From the NCBI GenBank assembly GCA_963695975.1, contig CAVOIB010000010.1:124001-188000 (forward strand): 64,000 bases of DNA. Reading direction: 5' to 3'. A program made the position numbers and the translations under genes. Of this stretch, positions 43,509-53,133 are shown piece after piece. The notes beneath the pieces are model-generated. The model was given only the letters and a program-made list of their open reading frames with translations. It ran no database searches and had not been told where the DNA came from. This stretch comes from JBBQVZ01 sp963695975 (GTDB lineage Bacteria > Actinomycetota > UBA4738 > HRBIN12). The stretch's first letter is position 1. Each line of letters opens with the position of its first letter.

Positions 43509-44758
43509 GTGGCCCCGTTCCGGCGCTGACGCGGCGCACCGCCCGTCCCGTTCAAGCTGGCGCGAGCGATCGAGGTCAGGACCCCGACGGCGGCGAGCGT
43601 GATGATCAGCGCCGAACCGCCGAACGAGACGAACGGGAGCGGGACGCCGGTGATGGGAAGCAGACCCGTCACGGCGCCGAGGTTGACGACCGCCTGCAGC
43701 CCGATCCACGACGTGATCCCCGCGGCGAGGAGCCTGCCGAAGGGGTCGGGCGCTCGCATGGCGATCCGGATGCCCGCGTAGATCATGACCCCGAACAGAA
43801 CCAGCACGGCCAATTCGCCCAGCAATCCGAGCTCCTCGCCGAGCACGGCGAAGATGAAGTCCGTGTGGGCGTTCGGCAGGTACTGCCACTTCTGCCGGCT
43901 GGCGCCGAGGCCGACCCCGAACCATCCCCCTGAGCCGAGCGCGATCAGACCCTGGATCAGCTGATACCCGGTGAAGCGGGGATCCTTCCACGGGTTGACG
44001 AACGCCAGGAGGCGGGCGCGGCGGTACGCCGTACCGGCGATCAGGTACGCGGTTCCCGCGACGGCCGCCAATCCGGTCACCGCCAGGTACTTCATCCGTA
44101 CCCCGGCGACGAACAGCATGAGCAGCACCGTTCCTACCAAGACAACCGTCGTCCCCAGGTCGCGCTGCAGCAAGACGATCCCGGCGACGAGCAGGACGAC
44201 CGGCCCGAGCGGGAGGGCGACGTGCAGCCAGTCATCGAGTCGTGTGCCTTTGCGCGACAGCACCGACGCTGCGAACGCGATCACGGCGAGCTTCGCGAAT
44301 TCCGACGGCTGCAGCGTGAACGGGCCGAGGGCGATCCATCGCGACGCGCCGTATGCCGATGTCCCGGATGCAGGGTGGAGCGCCACGAAGAGCAGCGCGA
44401 CGGATATCGCGAGGAACGGAACCGACAGTCGCCGCCAGGCCGAGTACCGCATACGCGCCGTGAGGAACAACGTCGCCACCCCGACGACCGCATAGAGCGC
44501 CTGACGTTCGAAGAACCAGAAACTGTTGTCGTAGGTCGTGAACGCGTAGACGGAGCTCGCGGAGAAGACCTCGATCACGCCGACGAGCGTGAGCACCGCC
44601 GCAGGAACGAGCAGGAGAACGACGTTCGTCCGCGCGACCGACGCCGGAGTCTTGCGAGAGCGACGCGCCGGCGGGCCAACCACCTGGAGCTTCCGGGACC
44701 GAAGCGCGTCATCATCAGGCGTCGGCGGGCGTCTCCGCGCAGCAGTGAGATCAGCCAC
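43505..44758 (-). CDS. ftsW: Lipid II polymerase FtsW (SEDS family)
   Basis: A 417-residue polytopic glycosyltransferase of the SEDS family that polymerises septal peptidoglycan with FtsI. About ten hydrophobic segments, with SRWIALGPFTLQPSEFAKLA, QRDLGTTVV, NPWKDPRFTGYQLIQGLIALGSGG (in part), NAHTDFIFAVLGEELG, and ITGVPLPFVSFGGSAL. GTG at 44758 overlaps murD by 8 bp. The 45-residue basic cytoplasmic N-terminus is typical of actinobacteria. Confidence 0.95.
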   Translation of the reverse strand: MADLTAARRRPPTPDDDALRSRKLQVVGPPARRSRKTPASVARTNVVLLLVPAAVLTLVGVIEVFSASSVYAFTTYDNSFWFFERQALYAVVGVATLFLTARMRYSAWRRLSVPFLAISVALLFVALHPASGTSAYGASRWIALGPFTLQPSEFAKLAVIAFAASVLSRKGTRLDDWLHVALPLGPVVLLVAGIVLLQRDLGTTVVLVGTVLLMLFVAGVRMKYLAVTGLAAVAGTAYLIAGTAYRRARLLAFVNPWKDPRFTGYQLIQGLIALGSGGWFGVGLGASRQKWQYLPNAHTDFIFAVLGEELGLLGELAVLVLFGVMIYAGIRIAMRAPDPFGRLLAAGITSWIGLQAVVNLGAVTGLLPITGVPLPFVSFGGSALIITLAAVGVLTSIARASLNGTGGAPRQRRNGAT

Positions 44759-46100
44759 GGGCCCCCACCTCCTCCTTCAGCGCCTGGGCCGCGGCGGCGA
44801 ACCGGTCTCCCCGCTCTTCGTAATCCACGAACATGTCCCAGCTCGCACATGCCGGTGCGAGCAGCACGGAACCAGGACGCGGAGCTAGGTCGAGGGCCAC
44901 ACGGGCGGCTGCCTCGATCGAACCGGCCCGACGCACCGGGATCGAGCCCTCGAAGATCTTCATCAGGGCGCCGGCGGATTCGCCGATCGCAACGACCGCC
45001 CGGAGCCGGTCGGCGCGCGTGGCCAGCGGAGACAGGTCGACGCCTTTCGAGCGCCCGCCGGCGATCAGGACCGCGTCCGCAACGCCGTCGATCGCCGCAA
45101 GCGCGGCATGGACGTTCGTGGCCTTCGAGTTGTCGATGAACCGCACGCCGTCCACGAGGGCGACGACTTCTCCTCGATGGTGCTCCGGCGTGTAGCCGGC
45201 GAGCCCTCGCCGCACGGCCTCGGCATCGATACCGAACGCGAGCGACGCCGCAGCCGCGGCGGCAGCGTCGGCCCGGTAGCCCGCCAGTTCATCGTCGACG
45301 GGCCCCATCGAGGAGTCTCCGTCGAAGCGAGCCACGAGGTCGCCGTCGCGGAAGCCCACCTCGCCTTCGTCCGGCTCCCCTAGTCTGAACCAGACTAGCT
45401 TCGTCGGAGCGCCGGCCGACATCGCCGCGGCTCGCGCGTCGTCTCGGTTGCCCACGTGGGCGTCATCGGGCGTCTGCGCACGGAAGATGGCCGACTTCGC
45501 CTCCACATAGGCATCGTCGGATCCGTGCCAATCCAGATGATCCGGCGAGAGGTTCAGGAGCACAGACACGCGCGGATGGAACGTCTCCACGAACCGGAGC
45601 TGGAACGACGACGCCTCGACCACCAACGCATCGTGCCCCTCGAGCGCGGCGACGGTGAACGGATGCCCGATGTTGCCGCATGCGATGGCGTCGGTCCCCG
45701 CCGCCCGAAGGCAGGACGCGATCATGCCTGTGGTGGTGGTCTTCCCGTTGGTCCCGGTGACGGCGAGGAACGGGGCGTCACACAAACGGGCGCCCAGCTC
45801 CAGCTCGCCCCAGACCGGGATCGCGAGTTCTTGCGCGCGCACGATGATCGGCGCGTTGGGCGGCACACCCGGGCTCGTCACGACGAGCGTGACCCCTTCC
45901 AGATGGCTCGCCTCGTGTCCGCCGGCCGCCACATCCACGCCAAGTGCCCGGAGCTCGGCGAGACCCTCGACACGATCGGGGGGACGCGCCTCGGTGATCG
46001 AGACGTGGGCGCCCTCCCCCACCAGGACACGAGCTGCCGCGGCACCGGCGACGCCGGCCCCCACCACGAGCACCTTCCGGCGGGCGAACGAGCCGCTCAT
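44751..46100 (-). CDS. murD: UDP-N-acetylmuramoylalanine-D-glutamate ligase
   Basis: A 449-residue ligase adding D-Glu. It shows VLVVGAGVAGAAAARVL, TSPGVPPNAPI, the P-loop VTGTNGKTTTTGM, LNLSPDHLDWHGS, FIDNSKATNVHAA and LLAPACASWDMFVDYEERGD. ATG at 46100 overlaps the mraY stop by 4 bp (ATGA). Confidence 0.96.
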   Translation of the reverse strand: MSGSFARRKVLVVGAGVAGAAAARVLVGEGAHVSITEARPPDRVEGLAELRALGVDVAAGGHEASHLEGVTLVVTSPGVPPNAPIIVRAQELAIPVWGELELGARLCDAPFLAVTGTNGKTTTTGMIASCLRAAGTDAIACGNIGHPFTVAALEGHDALVVEASSFQLRFVETFHPRVSVLLNLSPDHLDWHGSDDAYVEAKSAIFRAQTPDDAHVGNRDDARAAAMSAGAPTKLVWFRLGEPDEGEVGFRDGDLVARFDGDSSMGPVDDELAGYRADAAAAAAASLAFGIDAEAVRRGLAGYTPEHHRGEVVALVDGVRFIDNSKATNVHAALAAIDGVADAVLIAGGRSKGVDLSPLATRADRLRAVVAIGESAGALMKIFEGSIPVRRAGSIEAAARVALDLAPRPGSVLLAPACASWDMFVDYEERGDRFAAAAQALKEEVGARG

Positions 46101-47155
46101 CCGAGCCCTCCACGGCCGATGAAATCCACGTAGAACAGGCCGAGCCCCATCGCGACGAACAGGCCGGCGATGATCCAGAAGCGCACGATCACGGTGAACT
46201 CGGGCCACCCGGCCAGCTCGAAATGGTGATGGATCGGCGACATGCGGAAGATCCGTCTGCCGAACCCGCGGAACGAGATGACCTGCAGGATCACCGACAT
46301 CGTCTCGATCACGAAGAGGCCGCCCAGGATGATGAGCAGCAGCTGCGTGTTGGTCGTGATCGCGAGCGCGCCGAGCAGTCCTCCGAGCGCGAGCGAGCCG
46401 GTATCCCCCATGAAGATGCGCGCGGGTGCTGCGTTCCACCAGAGGAAGCCGGTCGCCGCACCCATCATGGCCGCCGCGATGATGGCCGTATCCAGCATCG
46501 CGTCGATATCGACCGGGTAACAGGCGGCCGGCGGACCGCCGACGCACGTGTGGCGGTACTGCCAGAACGCGATGAAGATGTACGCCGACAACGCGAGCGT
46601 GGAAGACCCGGAGGCGAGCCCATCGAGACCGTCGGTCAGATTCATGGAGTGCGACGCCGATGTGAGGATCACGAAGGCCCAGACGACGAAGAACGCCCCG
46701 AGCTGCAGCCCTGTCGGCCTGATGAACGACAGGTTGGTCGACGTTCCAGTATCGGCCGAGTAGTGCATCACGATGAGTGCGAACACCATCGATACGATCG
46801 CGGTGCCGAGGAACTTCTGGGACTTCGATAGCCCCAGCGAACGGCGACGGCGCACCTTCAAGAAGTCGTCGAAGAATCCAACAACCCCGAACCCCGCGGC
46901 CGCGAACAGGAGGGCCAGCCCGGCCGGCGTTACCCGCTGGAACGTCACACGCGACGCGAGGTAGCCCGCCGCCAGGCCGAGCAGGATCACGATCCCACCC
47001 ATGGTCGGCGTCCCCATCTTCTCGAGGTGGGTGTGCGGACCGTCCTCGCGGATCCGTTGACCCCAGCCCCATACGCGGAACGCCCGGATCGCCACGGGCG
47101 TGCCGAGGAGCGTGAAGCCTAGCCCGAACGCCGCAGCGACCAGGATCGACTTCAC
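46097..47155 (-). CDS. mraY: Phospho-N-acetylmuramoyl-pentapeptide-transferase
   Basis: A 352-residue polytopic enzyme that transfers phospho-MurNAc-pentapeptide to undecaprenyl phosphate (lipid I). It shows HLEKMGTPTMGG, GFFDDFLKVRRRRSLGL with the DD motif, NLTDGLDGLASG, FMGDTGSLALGG and MSPIHHHFELAGW. About ten hydrophobic segments. GTG at 47155 overlaps the murF stop. Confidence 0.97.
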   Translation of the reverse strand: MKSILVAAAFGLGFTLLGTPVAIRAFRVWGWGQRIREDGPHTHLEKMGTPTMGGIVILLGLAAGYLASRVTFQRVTPAGLALLFAAAGFGVVGFFDDFLKVRRRRSLGLSKSQKFLGTAIVSMVFALIVMHYSADTGTSTNLSFIRPTGLQLGAFFVVWAFVILTSASHSMNLTDGLDGLASGSSTLALSAYIFIAFWQYRHTCVGGPPAACYPVDIDAMLDTAIIAAAMMGAATGFLWWNAAPARIFMGDTGSLALGGLLGALAITTNTQLLLIILGGLFVIETMSVILQVISFRGFGRRIFRMSPIHHHFELAGWPEFTVIVRFWIIAGLFVAMGLGLFYVDFIGRGGLG

Positions 47156-48513
47156 CGCAAGGCCTCCGCGAGACGCTCCAGGCCGGCTATCCGGGAACCT
47201 TTGAAGAGCACCAGGTCGCCCGGACGCGCGTTCCGGCGAACGTCGGCAAGGACGTCGTCCGGTTCGTCGTAGCAGGCCACGTTCTCCGGCTCCACCCCTT
47301 CCCGAACACCGGCCTCCGCGATCGACCGCGCCGTCTCCCCGACGGCGATCAGCCGATCGACGTGGATCCGCGCGGCGAGTTCACCGATCCGTTCGTGCTC
47401 GCGCAACGCGATCGGTCCGAGCTCGGCCATGGTGCCGAGCACCGCGATCAGCTGCCCGTCGCCCGCCATCCACCGCGCCGTCCGCAGAGCAGCGGCCGTC
47501 GACTCCGGGTTCGCGTTGTACGCGTCGTTCACGACCCGTACGCCATCGGTTGTCGTGAAGGTCTCCATCCGCCAGCGAGAAACGAACGCCTGAGTGAGGG
47601 CGTCCGCACACGATGCCAGCGGCACACCGAGCGTCACCCCGGTCGCCGCTGCGGCGAGCGCGTTCGACACCATGTGCTCGCCCGGGACAGGAAGGACCAC
47701 CAGCGCGCGCTCGGACGCGCGCACGAGCGAGAAGCTCGCGCACCCGTCGGCACCCAGCGTCACGTTCTCGGCGCGGACGTCGGCGCTCGGCGAGCGACCG
47801 AACGTGACGACGCGACCGCGACACCGCCCGGCATAGTCGGCGACGACCGGATCATCGATGTTCAGGATGGCGACACCGTCGGGACCGAGAGCCTCGACAG
47901 GCTCGGCGGAGGCCTCGACGATCCGCTCCCACGAACCGAAGATCTCGAGGTGCGCCACGCCGACGTTCGTGACGATCGCGATGTCGGGTCGCGCGATAGC
48001 GCACAGGATCGCGACGTCACCAACGTGTCGGGCGCCCATCTCGGCGACCACGGATTCGGTATCCGGCGGTGCCGTCAAGATCGTCGTCGGGAGCCCGACC
48101 TCGTTGTTGAACGACTCGCGACTCGCATGGGTGCGGTAGGTCGTCCCGAGGACGGCGGCAACCATGTCCTTCGTCGATGTCTTGCCGTTCGCGCCGGTGA
48201 CGGCCACGACGTGAGCGGGCATGCGCGCGCGCTCGTTACGCGCGAGCATCATCAGCGCCTCCCCCGTCGACCGGACGAAGACGGCCGGGCCGTCAACGTC
48301 CAGCCCGTCGCGAACGAGGACGCCCGCTGCACCGTGCTCGAAGGCCTCCGGGACGAAACGACCGCCGTCGGTCCGTTCCCCCGGAAGCGCCACGAACAGG
48401 CAGCCGGGGGTCACATCACGCGAGTCCGTCGCCAGCGCGGTTACCTCAACATCCTCACCGAGGAACAGGCCGCCTACAGCGCTCGCGACGTCCGACATCC
48501 GGCGCGGCCTCAC
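47152..48513 (-). CDS. murF: UDP-MurNAc-tripeptide-D-alanyl-D-alanine ligase
   Basis: A 453-residue ligase adding D-Ala-D-Ala. It shows ATDSRDVTPGCLFVAL, the P-loop VTGANGKTSTKDM, ESFNNEVGLPTTIL, NVGVAHLEIFGS, VNDAYNANPESTAAAL and the C-terminal LFKGSRIAGLERL. GTG at 48513 overlaps the murE stop by 4 bp. No ddl gene lies in the cluster. Confidence 0.96.
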   Translation of the reverse strand: MRPRRMSDVASAVGGLFLGEDVEVTALATDSRDVTPGCLFVALPGERTDGGRFVPEAFEHGAAGVLVRDGLDVDGPAVFVRSTGEALMMLARNERARMPAHVVAVTGANGKTSTKDMVAAVLGTTYRTHASRESFNNEVGLPTTILTAPPDTESVVAEMGARHVGDVAILCAIARPDIAIVTNVGVAHLEIFGSWERIVEASAEPVEALGPDGVAILNIDDPVVADYAGRCRGRVVTFGRSPSADVRAENVTLGADGCASFSLVRASERALVVLPVPGEHMVSNALAAAATGVTLGVPLASCADALTQAFVSRWRMETFTTTDGVRVVNDAYNANPESTAAALRTARWMAGDGQLIAVLGTMAELGPIALREHERIGELAARIHVDRLIAVGETARSIAEAGVREGVEPENVACYDEPDDVLADVRRNARPGDLVLFKGSRIAGLERLAEALR

Positions 48514-50024
48514 GCGCGTTTCCCCAACATCTCGAGCTCCTCGCGCGCCACCGTTCGATCGTCGAACGGGATCGTCCGATCCCGGAACTCCTGCACGACC
48601 TCATGACCCTTCCCGGCGATCACCACGACATCCCCCGCGCGTGCCTCGTGGAGCGCAGCCCGGATCGCCGACCGCCGATCCGGTTCGACGACACGCTCGC
48701 CATCGACCTTCGCCGCTCCGCGTTCGATCTCCTCGATGATCGCGAGTGGATCCTCCGATCGGGGGTTGTCCGTCGTGAGGATCGTCAGATCGGCGTCCCG
48801 GGTCGCCGCCGCTCCCATCGCGGGACGCTTGAGACGGTCGCGATCCCCACCGCAGCCGAACACGAGGATGAGGCGACCGGGCGTCAGCGGGCGCGCTGCG
48901 CGCAGCACGCTCCGGATGCTATCCGGCGTGTGAGCGTAGTCCACTACCACCAGGAAGTCCTGACCGCCGTCGACGGGCTCCATCCGGCCGGGAACCGCCC
49001 GAAGCGCCGCCACGCCGTCGATGATCGCGTCGTCGAGCACGCCGAGCCGGCGAGCGGCAACCATGGCGGCGGTGATATTCGTTACGTTGAACGCCCCCAG
49101 GAGGACCGACCCGACCGCGAGGCCATCGAGCGCGAACGACAGCCCGTCGGCCGTAGCGAGGACCCTCGTGGCGCGCGCATCAGCATCGTGGTCCACCGCG
49201 AACGTCGTGAGGGGGATCTCGGCGTGTCGAAGCCGGCGGCCCGCCGGGTCGTCCACATTGATCGCGCCGTGTCGCGCGTGGGCCGGCGTGAAGAGCCGTG
49301 CCTTCGCCTCGAAGTACGCCTCCATGCTCTCGTGGTAGTCGAGGTGATCCTGCGACAGGTTCGTGAAGACGGCGACGTCGAAGACCACCCCGTCGGTCCG
49401 ATGCTGCGCGAGCGCGTGTGACGACGCCTCCATCGCCACGGCACGGACGTCTCGGTCTCGCATCAGCGCGAGCACGCGTTGCAGATCGGGGGCTTCCGGC
49501 GTCGTGCGCGCGAGCGGCAACGGTTCACCAGCCAGACGCGCGCCCGTGGTCCCGATCACGCCCGCCTTCCACCCCGCCGCCCGGAAGATCGACTCGAGTA
49601 CGTAGGTCACCGTGGTCTTCCCGTTCGTTCCGGTGATGCCGACGGTGGCCATCGACGAGGATGGCTCACCGAACGCGCGCGCCGACATCGGCCCCATGGC
49701 CTCGCGCACGGACGCGACCCGGACCTGCGGCACGTCGACATCGAGCCAGCGCTCGACGACAACCGCTGCGGCGCCGGCGGCCACAGCCTCCTCGGCGAAC
49801 GCGTGCCCGTCCGCACGCTCGCCCGGTACCGCGAAGAACAGGGCGCCGGGGGTCACCGCACGATGATCGAACGCGACGTCGGTGACGAGCGCGTCACCGC
49901 GACCCGGACGCATCGACGCGCCCGAGACGACCGACGCCAGCCGTTCGAGGGGAACCGGGGGGAAGGCGGGTGTCACCGCCCCCGAGCTTACCCGCGCCCC
50001 CGATCGCGGGTGCGTTCCGGTCAT
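48510..50024 (-). CDS. murE: UDP-MurNAc-dipeptide:meso-diaminopimelate ligase
   Basis: A 504-residue ligase adding the third stem residue. It shows the P-loop ITGTNGKTTVTYVLE, VFTNLSQDHLDYHES, VVVDYAHTPDSI and TTDNPRSEDPLAI. The DNPR motif indicates meso-diaminopimelate, not lysine, as substrate. ATG at 50024 overlaps the ftsI stop by 4 bp (ATGA); the 25-residue start is Pro/Arg-rich. Confidence 0.96.
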   Translation of the reverse strand: MTGTHPRSGARVSSGAVTPAFPPVPLERLASVVSGASMRPGRGDALVTDVAFDHRAVTPGALFFAVPGERADGHAFAEEAVAAGAAAVVVERWLDVDVPQVRVASVREAMGPMSARAFGEPSSSMATVGITGTNGKTTVTYVLESIFRAAGWKAGVIGTTGARLAGEPLPLARTTPEAPDLQRVLALMRDRDVRAVAMEASSHALAQHRTDGVVFDVAVFTNLSQDHLDYHESMEAYFEAKARLFTPAHARHGAINVDDPAGRRLRHAEIPLTTFAVDHDADARATRVLATADGLSFALDGLAVGSVLLGAFNVTNITAAMVAARRLGVLDDAIIDGVAALRAVPGRMEPVDGGQDFLVVVDYAHTPDSIRSVLRAARPLTPGRLILVFGCGGDRDRLKRPAMGAAATRDADLTILTTDNPRSEDPLAIIEEIERGAAKVDGERVVEPDRRSAIRAALHEARAGDVVVIAGKGHEVVQEFRDRTIPFDDRTVAREELEMLGKRA

Positions 50025-51733
50025 GGCAGACCGAGCGCGTGGGGTGGCACCGGGACCAACGGGGCGGTTGGGATCCCCAGCCGTTGGATCGCGTAGCGGG
50101 CGACCTGCTGGAAGAGGGGCGCCGCCGCGATCCCCCCGTACACCGTGGCGGGCTCGTCCAAGATGGCCGCGATGACCACGCGCGGCCGACCCGCGGGCAG
50201 GAACCCGATGAACGAGGCGACGTATCGGTCCGGGTAGTAGCCGCCAGAGGGGTCCGGCTTCAACGCCGTGCCGGTCTTCCCCGCCACCTGGTATCCGGAG
50301 ATCTGGGCACTCGTCCCTGTGCCGTCCTCGACCACGAACGCCAGCATCTGCGTGAGGATCGACGCGGTCTGCGGCTCGAGCACTCGGTTCTCCGGCGAAG
50401 GCGGACCGGCCGTGAACACGCCGGCGTCATCCACCGTGCCGCTCACCAGGCGCGGTTGGATCCACACGCCGCCGTTCGCGATGGTGGCGTAGACCGACGC
50501 CATCTGCATCGGCGTGACGCTCACCCCTTGGCCGTAGGCGATCGTCGCGAGACTCGCGTCACTCCAGTTCGAAAGCGCGGGGACGATGCCGTTGGACTCG
50601 CCGGGGAAGTCGAGGCCGCTCGGCCGGCCGAACCCGAATCGGTTGACGTAGGAGGCGAGCGTCGTCTTCCCGATCACGCCGGCAACCTTCGCGATCCCGA
50701 TGTTGCTCGACTCCGCGATGATGTCTCCGAGCGTCATCGTCTCCACCGGATGCGAGTGCGAATCGTGGATCGTGTACTCGTCGACCTTCATCGACGCGGG
50801 AACGTGGAACCGCTGTGTCGTCGAGACATCACCCGATCCGATCGCTGCGGCGGCGGTGATGATCTTGTTCACCGATCCGGGCTCGAACGCGTCGGTCACG
50901 GCTCGGTTGCGCCAGCGGTCAGGGTTCGTATCCGCGAAGTGGTTGGGATCGAAGTACGGGAAGCTCGCCATGGCATAGATGTCGCCGGTCGTCGGATCCA
51001 TGACGATCACCGTGCCGGCCTTGGCGCCGTTGGCCGCCACCGCACTCGCGAGCGCCTGCTGTGCCTGGTACTGGATCTCGCGATCGATCGTCGAGCGAAG
51101 GTTCACGCCGTCGACCGGATCACGGGTCGCGTTGATCCCCTGGGCGATCGGCTGGCCGTCGGGAGCCACCTCGATCGTCCGCTCGCCCGGCGTCCCCGCG
51201 AGCTCCGGATCGTACTGCTCCTCCAGGCCCGCGAGCCCCGATCCGTCGATCCCGACGAATCCCAGCACCTGAGGCGCGAGCGAGCCCGCCGGGTAGTAGC
51301 GCTTGGCCACGGGCAGGAACCCGATCCCGGCGAGGTGGAGGTCGTCGATGCGCTGAGCCACGTCAAGGTCGACTTGCCGCGCCACATACGCGAACGTTCC
51401 TTCGGCCTCGAGCGCGGGACGCACGAGCTTCGGCTTCTCGCGGAGCGCGGCCGCGATCAGTGACGCCTCGCCCTCCGGGTCGGTCACCTGCGTTGGATCC
51501 GCGTAGATGTCACGCGCGTCGAGCGTGATCGCGAGCGGTACTCCGTGACGGTCGAGGATCTCTCCGCGCGACGCGGGGAGCTCTGTCGTCCGCACGCGTT
51601 GATCCAGACCGATGGCCGAGAGGCTCCCACGGTCCCCCACCTGGAGAGAGGCAAGGCGCACGGCGATCCCACCGAACGCGACGATCATGACCGCAAGCAG
51701 GACGACCAACCGGCGCGCCGTTCGTTGCCTCAC
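50021..51733 (-). CDS. ftsI: Septal transpeptidase FtsI (PBP3, class B)
   Basis: A 570-residue class B penicillin-binding protein: N-terminal membrane helix (about residues 8-30), dimerisation domain (ASRGEILDRHGVPLA), and transpeptidase domain with SxxK as SVNK in FEPGSVNKII, SxN as SSN in ESSNIG, and KTGT in AGKTGTALKP. There are no PASTA repeats. GTG at 51733 overlaps the ftsL-like stop (GTGA). It cross-links septal peptidoglycan together with FtsW. Confidence 0.96.
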   Translation of the reverse strand: MRQRTARRLVVLLAVMIVAFGGIAVRLASLQVGDRGSLSAIGLDQRVRTTELPASRGEILDRHGVPLAITLDARDIYADPTQVTDPEGEASLIAAALREKPKLVRPALEAEGTFAYVARQVDLDVAQRIDDLHLAGIGFLPVAKRYYPAGSLAPQVLGFVGIDGSGLAGLEEQYDPELAGTPGERTIEVAPDGQPIAQGINATRDPVDGVNLRSTIDREIQYQAQQALASAVAANGAKAGTVIVMDPTTGDIYAMASFPYFDPNHFADTNPDRWRNRAVTDAFEPGSVNKIITAAAAIGSGDVSTTQRFHVPASMKVDEYTIHDSHSHPVETMTLGDIIAESSNIGIAKVAGVIGKTTLASYVNRFGFGRPSGLDFPGESNGIVPALSNWSDASLATIAYGQGVSVTPMQMASVYATIANGGVWIQPRLVSGTVDDAGVFTAGPPSPENRVLEPQTASILTQMLAFVVEDGTGTSAQISGYQVAGKTGTALKPDPSGGYYPDRYVASFIGFLPAGRPRVVIAAILDEPATVYGGIAAAPLFQQVARYAIQRLGIPTAPLVPVPPHALGLP

Positions 51734-52152
51734 GGAACGCCCGTAGGCCGACGGCCGGACACGTGCAGGATCACGACGTCGCGCGCCGGAACCATCTGAG
51801 AGGCCGCGGCCCAATCGCCGATCCGGCCGGGCGAGGACAACCGCGCCGCCTCCGTCGCCAACACCGCCCGCTGTTCTCGCAGGTCGGCGACGCGTGCCTG
51901 GGTCTCGTGAACGGCGAACGCCGTCTGCGCGAACATCGCGTTCAGCGCCACGACCCCGATCACGAGCAGGACGACGATCCCCGTCGCGAAGATCAGGAAC
52001 GTCGGGTGGAGCCCGCGGCGCGCCCGCCGATATCCCTGGGGAGGGGTTGCGGTCCACGGGCGCGCCGCGGTCGTCCGCGCGGGAGACGCGGGACGGTTCG
52101 GAGTCGATATGGATCCGAGGCGGCGCTCGATCTCTCGAGCCGGGAGGCTCAT
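51730..52152 (-). CDS. ftsL: FtsL-like divisome protein
   Basis: A 140-residue bitopic protein: 48-residue basic, Pro-rich cytoplasmic part, one membrane helix (FLIFATGIVVLLVIGVVALNA; about residues 52-72), and an extracellular coiled-coil (VHETQARVADLREQRAVLATEAARL in part). Position between rsmH and ftsI and topology support FtsL. ATG at 52152 overlaps the rsmH stop by 4 bp. Sequence identity in this family is low, so the name rests on context. Confidence 0.82.
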   Translation of the reverse strand: MSLPAREIERRLGSISTPNRPASPARTTAARPWTATPPQGYRRARRGLHPTFLIFATGIVVLLVIGVVALNAMFAQTAFAVHETQARVADLREQRAVLATEAARLSSPGRIGDWAAASQMVPARDVVILHVSGRRPTGVP

Positions 52153-53015
52153 GCGGCCTCCCCGATCCGCTCGGCCGCTCGGAGTTTGGCGCTCCGAGCG
52201 CGCGGGTTCGCGCGGATCTCCTCTAGGGTCGGTTGCATGGGCTTCTTCGTGAGGATCGCGAGTCGATCGTCCTCGCGGAACGCTCGCTTCACGACCCGGT
52301 CCTCTAGGGAGTGGTAGGCGATGACGACCACGCGGCCTCCGGGAGCGAGGAGCTCGACCGCCTGAGGCAGGGAGGCGGCGAGCTCCTCGAGCTCCCGGTT
52401 GACCGCGATGCGGAGCGCCTGGAACGTCCGACGCGCAGGGTGGGGGCCCCCAGGCCGTCGTCCCACGGCGCTCACGACCACGCCGGCGAGTTGATCCGTC
52501 GTCTCGATCCGATCCCGCGACCGGGCCCGAACGATGGCGCCAGCGATGCGCCTGGATCGTGGTTCCTCGCCGAACCGGAAGATCAGGTCGGCGAGTTCCT
52601 TCTCGGGGAGTCCGTTCACGAGATCGGCGGCGGTGGGCCCCTCATCGCCCATCCGCATGTCGAGCGGCCCGTCGTCCCGGTAGCTGAATCCCCGTTCCGG
52701 CCGATCGAGCTGCATCGAGGAGACCCCGAGGTCGAAGAGCACGCCGTCGACAGCACCGTCGACGTCGACTTCCTCGATCTCGGAGAACCGCGCGCGCACG
52801 GTATGGAAGCGATCACCGAAGGACGAGAGCCGCTCCGTCGCCGACGCGAGCGCGGAGGGGTCACGGTCGACGCCGATCACCCGCTCGACTCCGGCGGTGA
52901 GTAACGCGGCGGCATGTCCACCGGCGCCGAGGGTCATGTCGACGACCGTCTTCCTTCCTTCCAGGAACCCGACGACCTCGTGCACCATGACCGGATGGTG
53001 TGACGCGTCGGCCAC
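52149..53015 (-). CDS. rsmH: 16S rRNA (cytosine-1402 N4)-methyltransferase
   Basis: A 288-residue SAM-dependent RNA methyltransferase. It shows HHPVMVHEVVGFL, DMTLGAGGHAAALL for SAM binding, GVLFDLGVSSMQLD, RRTFQALRIAVN and VIAYHSLEDRVVKRAF. GTG at 53015 is 1 bp from the stop of the upstream 38-residue gene, so translation is probably coupled. Confidence 0.96.
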   Translation of the reverse strand: MADASHHPVMVHEVVGFLEGRKTVVDMTLGAGGHAAALLTAGVERVIGVDRDPSALASATERLSSFGDRFHTVRARFSEIEEVDVDGAVDGVLFDLGVSSMQLDRPERGFSYRDDGPLDMRMGDEGPTAADLVNGLPEKELADLIFRFGEEPRSRRIAGAIVRARSRDRIETTDQLAGVVVSAVGRRPGGPHPARRTFQALRIAVNRELEELAASLPQAVELLAPGGRVVVIAYHSLEDRVVKRAFREDDRLAILTKKPMQPTLEEIRANPRARSAKLRAAERIGEAA

Positions 53016-53016
53016 G

Positions 53017-53133
53017 TCAACCGATGTGACCTGCGAGGAGTCCGAGTCCTATCGAGGCGAGCACGGTGAGCGCCGCCATGGCGATCAAGGACAGGCTCTG
53101 TCGGACCTCGGTCCCGAGCTTGTTGGGATTCAT
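53017..53133 (-). CDS. 38-residue single-span membrane protein between mraZ and rsmH
   Basis: A small gene: ATG at 53133, stop TGA at 53017-53019. The product begins MNPNKLGTEVRQ, followed by one hydrophobic segment (SLSLIAMAALTVLASIG and GLGLLAG) and ends GHIG. AAGGAGG lies 6 bp upstream of the ATG inside the mraZ 3' end. The ATG overlaps the mraZ stop (ATGA) and the stop is 1 bp before rsmH, so it sits in the operon exactly like the confirmed genes. No family is recognised. It may be a divisome or envelope micropeptide, as an inference from position. Confidence 0.7.
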   Translation of the reverse strand: MNPNKLGTEVRQSLSLIAMAALTVLASIGLGLLAGHIG

